Source: Channa striata (Eukaryota; Chordata; Actinopteri; Anabantiformes; Channidae). Taken from it: a DNA stretch of 64,000 nt. The notes under the pieces are model-generated. The model saw nothing but the letters and a program-made list of their open reading frames with translations, was not told where the DNA came from and did no database searches. Below, piece by piece: positions 1 through 6,900 of the stretch. Position 1 is the first letter of the stretch, and every line of letters begins with the position of its first letter. Position numbers and translations under genes: made by a program. The stretch spans positions 33,857-97,856 of the forward strand of contig JAUPFM010000123.1 in assembly GCA_033026295.1 (NCBI GenBank). Direction: 5' to 3'.

Positions 1-1099
1 ATAAAACTGTGTCTGCCTTCTTATTTAGCCTCAATCCAATCAGGAGAGACTTAAAATAAGCTTGTGGCATATTTCCTTAAAAGACAGTAAATGCATGTAA
101 TTCAAGCAACCTTTTATGCTCAATCGCTTTTTCTCAGCGAGAAAATGCTGTTTTGAAGGCAAGCTTGTATTGAACAATTTCTGCACCAAACTCAAATAAA
201 ACAATGTCTGCCTTCTTATTTAGCCTAAATCCACTCAGCAGAACATATACACAAGCTTGTGGGATGTTTCCTTAAAAGACAGTAAATGCTTGTAATTCAA
301 GCATCCTTTTATGCTCGCAATCGCCTTTTCTCAGCGAGAAAATGCTGTTTTGAAGCCATGCTTGTATTGAACAATTTCTGCACCAAACTCAAATAAAACT
401 GTGTCTGCCTTCTTATTTAGCCTAAATCCAATCAGGAGAGACTGAAAATAAGCTTGTGGCATGTTTCCTTAAAAGACAGTAAATGCATGTAATTCAAGCA
501 ACCTTTTATGCTCGCAATCGCTTTTTCTCAGCGAGAAAATGCTGTTTTGAAGCCAAGCTTGTATATAACAATTTCTGCACAAAACTCAAATAAAACTGTG
601 TCTGCCTTCTTATTTAGCCTAAATCCAATCAGGAGAGACTGAAAATACGCTTGTGGGATGTATCCTTAAAAGAGAGTAAAGGCAATAATTCAAGCATCCT
701 TTATGCTCTCAATACCCTTTTCTCAGCGAGAAAACGTTGTTTTGAAGCCAAGCTTGTATTGAACAATTTCTGCACCAAACTCAAATAAAACTGTGTCTGC
801 CTTCTTATTTAGCCTAAATCCACTCAGGAGAGACTGAAAATAAGCTTGTGGCATGTTTCCTTAAAAGACAGTAAATGCATGTAATTCAAGCATCCTTTTA
901 TTCTCGCAATCGCCTTTTCTCAGCGAGAAAATGCTGTTTTGAAGCCAAGCTTGTATTGAACAATTTCTGCACAAAACTCAAATAAAACTGTGTCTGCCTT
1001 CTTATTTAGCCTAAATCAACTCAGCAGAACATATAAACAAGCTTGTGGGATATTTTCTTTAAAAAACAGTAAATGCATGTAATTCAAGCATCCTTTTAT
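1..1099 (+). repeat. Satellite array, left arm (about 5.6 monomers of ~196 bp)
   Basis: Direct head-to-tail copies of the same ~196-bp AT-rich monomer that fills 3053-64000, in the same orientation. Landmarks recurring every 196-197 bp are AAGCTTGTATTGAAC, AATAAAACTGTGTCTGCC, AAGCTTGTGG and TTTTCTCAGCGAGAAAA. The arm is more heterogeneous than the middle of the main array. The monomer at about 600-790 is clearly diverged (GAGAGTAAAGGCAATAATTC, AAAACGTTGTT) and the last one before the insertion has a changed A/T tract (about 1049-1072). There is no gene here; open frames are short and arise by chance within the repeat. Confidence 0.97.
1096..1099. repeat. Left target-site duplication TTAT of the GC-rich insertion
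   Basis: The satellite runs normally to CATCCTTTTAT and then changes abruptly to GC-rich sequence at 1100. The same four bases TTAT recur at 3049-3052, where the monomer resumes as TTATGCTCGCAATCG. Joining 1099 directly to 3053 regenerates the uninterrupted monomer consensus, so TTAT is present once in the empty site and twice in the filled one. That is the signature of an integration with a 4-bp staggered cut. Confidence 0.8.
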
Positions 1100-1111
1100 C
1101 CCTCGTGCTAC
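1100..1111 (+). repeat. Left imperfect terminal inverted repeat of the insertion
   Basis: CCCTCGTGCTAC lies immediately inside the left TTAT. It pairs with the inverted right end CCCTTGCACTGC at 8 of 12 positions, with only C/T and G/A differences, as expected if CpG decay has eroded an originally better match. Beyond base 12 the similarity falls off. The repeat is too short to be decisive alone; its weight comes from lying exactly at both breakpoints. Confidence 0.5.
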
Positions 1112-1316
1112 CCTGTTCTCACACGGGGAATGCTGGGAGAAAGAGAAAGAGCGGGAGGGGGGGGGTGTTTTTAAATCGCTACCCGCCTTTAGCTCTAGGC
1201 CCAGAGAGCGAGAGGGGGGGAAGGGAGCCGTATTCGACACGGGGAGTTGGGCCAAAAGTCGTTTTTGGGGCTGTTCGCGCACCCTCTACCTCGCGCGTCC
1301 ACCGGGGCTGTTTCCC

Positions 1317-1328
1317 CGCGCATGCGCG
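1317..1328. promoter_or_regulatory. NRF1-type binding site 1
   Basis: CGCGCATGCGCG is a perfect 12-bp palindrome that fits the NRF1 consensus YGCGCAYGCGCR. NRF1 sites are typically near start sites of CpG-island promoters and NRF1 binding is methylation-sensitive. A second core lies 133 bp downstream. Confidence 0.65.
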
Positions 1329-1566
1329 TCCTCTCTCTCTTTCTTTCATCTCTCTTTCTTTCATCTCTCCTCCCCCATATCACCCCATCTGTCCTCCCCC
1401 CCATCTTTCCTCCTCCCCATCTCTTCTCACCCCCTCGACCCACCCGGCCCGCGCATGCGCTCTTCAGACTCTCATCTCTCATCTCTCTCTCTCTCTCTTT
1501 CTCTCTCCTTCTTCTCTCTCTCTCTCTTTCTCTCTCCCCTCCCTCCCTACTCTCAATCCCTCCCCC
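1329..1566 (+). repeat. Polypyrimidine (CT-rich) tract, interrupted by an NRF1 core
   Basis: Nearly all bases on the plus strand are C or T in two stretches, about 1329-1440 and 1461-1566. They include a direct repeat of CTCTCTTTCTTTCAT near 1334-1368 and a long CTCTCT/TTTCTCTC run at about 1485-1540. Tracts like this can form triplex (H-DNA) and are common just downstream of CpG promoters. Long open frames across it encode only low-complexity Ser/Leu/Pro and are not credible proteins. Confidence 0.85.
1450..1461. promoter_or_regulatory. NRF1-type binding site 2
   Basis: CGCGCATGCGCT contains the full 10-bp GCGCATGCGC core of the NRF1 consensus, with the last flanking base off consensus. It interrupts the polypyrimidine tract, so it is unlikely to be a by-product of simple-sequence composition. 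Two such cores within 145 bp strengthen the promoter reading. Confidence 0.6.
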
Positions 1567-1569
1567 GGG

Positions 1570-1922
1570 TCCCTGACGACCCCGAGGCCACGGGGCCTCG
1601 CGGAGGAACGGGACGTCCCGGACTCTCTGAGACAGGGCCCGGGAGGTTTACGATCCCGGGGTCCGCGAGGCCCCGAGGAGACGGGACGTCGGGACGCGCG
1701 GAGTCCAAGCCCTGGAAGGTTTACGAGCCCGGGGTCCGCGAGGCCCCGAGGAGACGGGACGTCGGGGCGCGGAGTCAAGCCCGAGAAGGTCCTCCATCCC
1801 GACGCCCCGGGTCCGCCAGGCCCCTAGGAGACGGCGCGCCCGGCCGCGAGGAGTCAGGGTCCGAGAATGTCCTCTATCCTGGGGTCCCCGAGGCCCCACA
1901 GCAGACGTGCAGAGTCTGAGCC
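1570..1922 (+). repeat. GC-rich tandem repeat, ~73-bp unit, 4-5 diverged copies
   Basis: The landmark ACGGGACGTC occurs at 1608, 1681 and 1754 (73-bp spacing), followed by diverged equivalents near 1831 and 1903 (77 and 72 bp). Each unit also carries GGGTCCGCGAGGCCCC-like and GGAGTC...AAGCCC segments. The copies become less alike toward the right, where the array grades into the shorter-unit minisatellite. Stops and unit lengths not divisible by three argue against coding function. Confidence 0.85.
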
Positions 1923-1924
1923 CA

Positions 1925-3018
1925 GGTCCAGGGGTCCCTCAGACCCCGCAGCGGAGGGGACGTCGGGAAGGTCCCTCAGACCCCGCAGCGCAGGGGACGT
2001 CGGTAAGGTCCGCTGCAGCGGTCGGGGTCCCTCGGACCCCCAGCGGAGGGGACGTCGGGGGGGTCCCTCAGACCCCGCAGCGGAGTTGACGACGGGGGGT
2101 CCCTCTGACCCCGCAGCGGAGGGGACGTCGGGAAGGTCCGCTGCAGCGGTCGGGTCCTCGGACCCCCAGAGGAGGGGACGTCGGGGTCCTCGGACCCGCA
2201 GCGGAGTTGGACGCGCGGTCCCTCTGACCCCGCAGCGCAGGGGGCGTCTGGAAGGTCCGCTGGAGCTGGCGGGGTCCCTCGGACTCCCCAGCGGAGGGGA
2301 CGTCGGGGGGTCCCTCGGACCCCGCAGCGGAGTTGACAACGCGGGGTCCCTCTGACCCCGCAGCGCAGGGGGCGTCAGGAAGGTCTGCTGGAGCTGGCGG
2401 GGTCCCTCGGACCCCCCAGCGGAGGGGACGTCGGGGGGTCCCTCGGACCCCGCAGCGGAGTTGACGACGCGGGGTCCCTCTGACCCCGCAGCGCAGGGGG
2501 CGTCAGGAAGGTCTGCTGGAGCTGGCGGGGTCCCTCGGACCCCCCAGCGGAGGGGACGTCGGGGGGTCCCTCGGACCCCGCAGCGGAGGGGCCGACGGGG
2601 GGTCCCTCGGACCCCACAGGGCAGGGGACGTGGGTAAGGTCCGCTGGAGCGGTCGGGGTCCCTCGGACCCCCCAGCGGAGCGGACGTCGGGAAAGTCCCT
2701 CAGACCCCGCAGCGGAGGGGCCGACCGGGGGTCCCTCGGACCCCGCAGCGGAGGGGACGTCGGGGGGGTCCCTCAGACCCCGCAGCGGAGTTGACGGACG
2801 GGGTCCTCGGATCCCGCAGGGCAGGGGCGTGGGTAAGGTCCGCTGGAGCGGTCGGGTCCTCGGACCCCCAGCGGAGCGGACGCCGAAAGTCCCTCGGACC
2901 CCCAGCGGAGGGGACTTGGGTAAGCTCCGCTGGAGCGGGCGGGTCCCCTCTGACCCCCGCAGCGCAGGGGACGTGGGGAAGGTCCGCTGCAGCGGGCGGG
3001 GTCCCTCGGACCCCCGAG
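1925..3018 (+). repeat. GC-rich minisatellite with hairpin-forming 36-37-bp units
   Basis: More than twenty units share GGGTCCCTCGGACCCC, then GCAGCGGAGG and GGACGTCGGG. Successive GACGTC (or GACGAC) landmarks at 1959, 1996, 2051, 2088, 2124 and 2177 show basic spacings of 36-37 bp and longer ones of 53-55 bp, the latter carrying an extra AAGGTCCGCTGCAGCGG-type insert. The core GGGGTCC-CTC-GGACCCC is a perfect 7-bp inverted repeat with a 3-base loop, so either strand as RNA would form serial GC hairpins. GACGTC is also a CREB/ATF-like palindromic core with a CpG. Long frames on both strands (Pro/Arg/Gly/Ser-rich) are repeat by-products: unit lengths are mixed and no conserved domain is seen. 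Confidence 0.9.
2216..2600 (+). repeat. Nested 128-bp higher-order repeat in the minisatellite (about 3 copies)
   Basis: GGCGTC followed by A/TGGAAGGTC and GGAGCTGGCGG occurs at 2243, 2371 and 2499, exactly 128 bp apart. Each 128-bp block holds several basic units, including one containing TTGACGACGCGGGG or a close variant. The second and third blocks are nearly identical, indicating recent local duplication. Confidence 0.85.
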
Positions 3019-3036
3019 TCAACACCCGAAGAGTGT

Positions 3037-3048
3037 GCAGTGCAAGGG
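3037..3048 (-). repeat. Right imperfect terminal inverted repeat of the insertion
   Basis: GCAGTGCAAGGG, read on the minus strand as CCCTTGCACTGC, directly abuts the right TTAT. It matches the left end at 8 of 12 bases with transition-only mismatches. The CCCTTGCAC start resembles the CCCTTTGC-type ends I recall for several piggyBac-like families; this recollection has not been checked by search. Confidence 0.5.
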
Positions 3049-3052
3049 TTAT
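3049..3052. repeat. Right target-site duplication TTAT
   Basis: TTAT immediately follows AGGG and leads straight into GCTCGCAATCGCC, the normal continuation of the satellite monomer interrupted at 1099. See the left copy at 1096-1099 for the reconstruction argument. Confidence 0.8.
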
Positions 3053-3327
3053 GCTCGCAATCGCCTTTTCTCAGCGAGAAACTGCTGTTTTGAAGCCAAG
3101 CTTGTATTGAACAATTTCTGCACCAAACTCAAATAAAACTGTGTCTGCCTTCTTATTTAGCCTAAATCCACTCAGCAGAACATATATACAAGCTTGTGGG
3201 ATGTTTCCTTAAAAGACAGTAAATGCATGTAATTCAAGCATCCTTTTATGCTCTAATCGCCTTTTCTCAGCGAGAAAATGCTGTTTTGAAGCCAAGCTTG
3301 TATTGAACAATTTCTGCACAAAACTCA

Positions 3328-3333
3328 AATAAA
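3328..3333 (+). promoter_or_regulatory. AATAAA hexamer, present in nearly every monomer
   Basis: The canonical polyadenylation hexamer sits in CTCAAATAAAACTGTGTCTG, with TG-rich sequence directly downstream as in genuine cleavage sites. It recurs about every 196 bp through the array, so any plus-strand transcript would meet a potential poly(A) signal in each monomer. Whether it is used cannot be told from sequence. Confidence 0.45.
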
Positions 3334-3458
3334 ACTGTGTCTGCCTTCTTATTTAGCCTAAATCCACTCAGGAGAGACTGAAAATAAGCTTGTGGGATGT
3401 TTCCTTAAAAGACAGTAAATGCATGTAATTCAAGCATCCTTTTATGCTCATAATCGCC

Positions 3459-3475
3459 TTTTCTCAGCGAGAAAA
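3459..3475. other. Conserved 7-bp dyad in each monomer
   Basis: TTTTCTC-AGC-GAGAAAA is a perfect inverted repeat with a 3-base loop, kept in most monomers. A recurrent variant (CAGTGAG, for example near 19803 and 28068) changes one stem base in a way consistent with CpG decay; another (TCTTTGCGAG, near 45777) alters the left arm. It may be a protein-binding or structural element; no known box is recognised. Confidence 0.75.
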
Positions 3476-3948
3476 TGCTGTTTTGAAGCCAAGCTTGTAT
3501 TTAACAATTTCTGCACAAAACTCAAATAAAACTGTGTCTGCCTTCTTATTTAGCCTAAATCCACTCAGCAGAACATATATACAAGCTTGTGGGATGTTTC
3601 CTTAAAAGACAGTAAATGCATGTAATTCAAGCATCCTTTTATGCTCATAATCGCCTTTTCTCAGCGAGAAAATGCTGTTTTGAAGCCAAGCTTGTATTGA
3701 ACAATTTCTGCACAAAACTCAAATAAAACTGTGTCTGCCTTCTTATTTAGCCTAAATCCAATCAGGAGAGACTGAAAATAAGCTTGTGGCATGTTTCCTT
3801 AAAAGACAGTAAATGCATGTAATTCAAGCATCCTTTTATGCTCGCAATCGCTTTTTCTCAGCGAGAAAATGCTGTTTTGAAGCCAAGCTTGTACTGAACA
3901 ATTTCTGCACCAAACTCAAATAAAACTGTGTCTGCCTTCTTATTTAGC

Positions 3949-6900
3949 CTCAATCCAATCAGGAGAGACTTAAAAAAAGCTTGTGGCATATTTCCTTAAA
4001 AGACAGTAAATGCATGTAATTCAAGCATCCTTTTATGCTCGCAATCGCCTTTTCTCAGCGAGAAAATGCTGTTTTGAAGCCAAGCTTGTACTGAACAATT
4101 TCTGCACCAAACTCAAATAAAACTGTGTCTGCCTTCTTATTTAGCCTAAATCCACTCAGCAGAACAGATAAACAAGCTTGTGGATGTTTCCTTAAAAGAC
4201 AGTAAATGCATGTAATTCAAGCATCCTTTTATGCTCATAATCGCCTTTTCTCAGCGAGAAAATGCTGTTTTGAAGCCAAGCTTGTATTTAACAATTTCTG
4301 CACAAAACTCAAATAAAACTGTGTCTGCCTTCTTATTTAGCCTAAATCCAATCAGGAGAGACTGAAAATAAGCTTGTGGCATGTTTCCTTAAAAGACAGT
4401 AAATGCATGTAATTCAAGCATCCTTTTATGCTCACAATCGCTTTTTCTCAGCGAGAAAATGCTGTTTTGAAGCCAAGCTTGTACTGAACAATTTCTGCAC
4501 CAAACTCAAATAAAACTGTGTCTGCCTTCTTATTTAGCCTCAATCCAATCAGGAGAGACTTAAAATAAGCTTGTGGCATATTTCCTTAAAAGACAGTAAA
4601 TGCATGTAAGTCAAGCATCCTTTTATGCTCATAATCGCCTTTTCTCAGCGAGAAAATGCTGTTTTGAAGCCAAGCTTGTACTAAACACATTCTGCACCAA
4701 ACTCAAATAAAACTGTGTCTGCCTTCTTATTTAGCCTAAATCCACTCAGCAGAACAGATAAACAAGCTTGTGGGATGTTTCCTTAAAAGACAGTAAATGC
4801 ATGTAATTCAAGCATCCTTTTATGCTTTAATCGCCTTTTCTCAGCGAGAAAATGCTGTTTTGAAGCCAAGCTTGTATTGAACAATTTCTGCACAAAACTC
4901 AAATAAAACTGTGTCTGCCTTCTTATTTAGCCTAAATCCAATCAGGAGAGACTGAAAATAAGCTTGTGGCATGTTTCCTTAAAAGACAGTAAATGCATGT
5001 AATTCAAGCATCCTTTTATGCTCATAATCGCCTTTTATAAGCGAGAAAATGCTGTTTTGAAGCCAAGCTTGTATTGAACAATTTCTGCACCAAACTCAAA
5101 TAAAACTGTGTCTGCCTTCTTATTTAGCCTAAATCCACTCAGCAGAACAGATAAACAAGCTTGTGGGATGTTTCCTTAAAAGACAGTAAATGCATGTAAT
5201 TCAAGCATCCTTTTATGCTCGCAATCGCCTTTTCTCAGCGAGAAAATGCTGTTTTGAAGCCAAGCTTGTATTGAACAATTTCTGCACAAAACTCAAATAA
5301 AACTGTGTCTGCCTTCTTATTTAGCCTCAATCCAATCAGGAGAGACTGAAAATAAGCTTGTGGCATGTTTCCTTAAAAGACAGTAAATGCATGTAATTCA
5401 AGCATCCTTTTATGCTCGCAATCGCCTTTTCTCAGCGAGAAAATGCTGTTTTGAAGCCAAGCTTGTACTGAACAATTTCTGCACCAAACTCAAATAAAAC
5501 TGTGTCTGCCTTCTTATTTAGCCTAAATCCACTCAGCAGAACAGATAAACAAGCTTGTGGGATGTTTCCTTAAAAGACAGTAAATGCATGTAATTCAAGC
5601 ATCCTTTTATGCTCGCAATCGCCTTTTCTCAGCGAGAAAATGCTGTTTTGAAGCCAAGCTTGTATTTAACAATTTCTGCACAAAACTCAAATAAAACTGT
5701 GTCTGCCTTCTTATTTAGCCTAAATCCACTCAGCAGAACATATATACAAGCTTGTGGGATGTTTCCTTAAAAGACAGTAAATGCATGTAATTCAAGCATC
5801 CTTTTATGCTCGCAATCGCCTTTTCTCAGCGAGAAAATGCTGTTTTGAAGCCAAGCTTGTATTGAACAATTTCTGCACAAAACTCAAATAAAACTGTGTC
5901 TGCCTTCTTATTTAGCCTAAATCCACTCAGGAGAGACTGAAAATAAGCTTGTGGGATGTTTCCTTAAAAGACAGTAAATGCATGTAATTCAAGCATCCTT
6001 TTATGCTCATAATCGCCTTTTCTCAGCGAGAAAATGCTGTTTTGAAGCCAAGCTTGTATTTAACAATTTCTGCACAAAACTCAAATAAAACTGTGTCTGC
6101 CTTCTTATTTAGCCTAAATCCACTCAGCAGAACATATATACAAGCTTGTGGGATGTTTCCTTAAAAGACAGTAAATGCATGTAATTCAAGCATCCTTTTA
6201 TGCTCATAATCGCCTTTTCTCAGCGAGAAAATGCTGTTTTGAAGCCAAGCTTGTATTGAACAATTTCTGCACAAAACTCAAATAAAACTGTGTCTGCCTT
6301 CTTATTTAGCCTCAATCCAATCAGGAGAGACTTAAAAAAAGCTTGTGGCATATTTCCTTAAAAGACAGTAAATGCATGTAATTCAAGCATCCTTTTATGC
6401 TCGCAATCGCCTTTTCTCAGCGAGAAAATGCTGTTTTGAAGCCAAGCTTGTACTGAACAATTTCTGCACCAAACTCAAATAAAACTGTGTCTGCCTTCTT
6501 ATTTAGCCTAAATCCACTCAGCAGAACAGATAAACAAGCTTGTGGGATGTTTCCTTAAAAGACAGTAAATGCATGTAATTCAAGCATCCTTTTATGCTCG
6601 CAATCGCCTTTTCTCAGCGAGAAAATGCTGTTTTGAAGCCAAGCTTGTATTTAACAATTTCTGCACAAAACTCAAATAAAACTGTGTCTGCCTTCTTATT
6701 TAGCCTAAATCCACTCAGCAGAACATATATACAAGCTTGTGGGATGTTTCCTTAAAAGACAGTAAATGCATGTAATTCAAGCATCCTTTTATGCTCGCAA
6801 TCGCCTTTTCTCAGCGAGAAAATGCTGTTTTGAAGCCAAGCTTGTATTGAACAATTTCTGCACAAAACTCAAATAAAACTGTGTCTGCCTTCTTATTTAG

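Larger units (their letters stand above)
1100..1330 (+). promoter_or_regulatory. CpG-island, promoter-like segment
   Basis: This stretch is dense in CpG (for example around 1266-1330) and sits in otherwise CpG-poor, AT-rich satellite. It holds a nine-G run (1157-1165) and a seven-G run (1214-1220) that could form G-quadruplexes, an AT-rich TTTTTAAAT at about 1167-1175, ATGCTGGGAG at about 1130-1139 (partial resemblance to a ZNF143/STAF site), and a perfect NRF1-type palindrome at its 3' end. These are typical of a TATA-poor vertebrate CpG promoter. Orientation cannot be fixed from sequence; NRF1 palindromes are symmetric and such promoters are often bidirectional. Rightward transcription would cross the minisatellites and then the main satellite array. 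Confidence 0.5.
1100..3048. mobile_element. 1,949-bp GC-rich insertion, possible piggyBac-like non-autonomous element
   Basis: Seen: a single GC- and CpG-rich segment interrupts one satellite monomer. It is flanked by TTAT on both sides and its ends are CCCT and AGGG. The first 12 bases (1100-1111) and the reverse complement of the last 12 (3037-3048) agree at 8 of 12 positions, and all four mismatches are transitions. Known: piggyBac superfamily elements typically have ends starting CCC/CCCT and duplicate a 4-bp TTAA target without other change. Inferred: this could be a non-autonomous member or a composite cargo mobilised by such ends. Against it: the target is TTAT rather than TTAA, the inverted repeat is short and imperfect, and no transposase remnant is visible. 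An alternative is a microhomology-mediated insertion of a CpG island. The insertion itself is well supported; the family is not. Confidence 0.6.
3294..3490 (+). repeat. Representative satellite monomer (197 bp) with its internal landmarks
   Basis: In order this copy has a HindIII site at its start, AATAAA at 3328-3333 followed by a TGTGTCTG stretch, a second HindIII site, an ATGCAT palindrome, the dyad AGCAT/ATGCT (3433-3437 and 3444-3448, loop CCTTTT), a variable junction at about 3449-3453, and the dyad TTTTCTC-AGC-GAGAAAA (3459-3475). CpGs are concentrated between the last two dyads. No CENP-B box is present. Confidence 0.9.

Noticed and set aside
1105..1827. 240-codon open frame across the CpG island and polypyrimidine tract (and overlapping frames on both strands)
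   Set aside because: Low-complexity Ser/Leu/Pro/Arg composition that follows the CT tract and GC-rich repeats; several overlapping frames are open on both strands, as expected in stop-poor GC-rich DNA; no domain recognised.
1100..3048. Solo retroviral LTR as the inserted element
   Set aside because: The 4-bp duplication would fit some LTRs, but the ends are CCCT...AGGG rather than TG...CA and no primer-binding-site or polypurine context is seen.
1100..3048. Ribosomal DNA spacer (GC-rich, CT-rich, repeated)
   Set aside because: Composition is reminiscent of an intergenic spacer, but no rRNA gene sequence or recognisable Pol I terminator flanks it, and it sits precisely within a satellite monomer.
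1854..3110. Frames of 60-216 codons in the GC-rich minisatellite (for example 1867-2355 plus, 2375-3025 minus)
   Set aside because: They are translations of a stop-free repeat; unit lengths of 36, 37, 53, 55 and 128 bp do not preserve frame and the peptides are Pro/Arg/Gly/Ser repeats on both strands.
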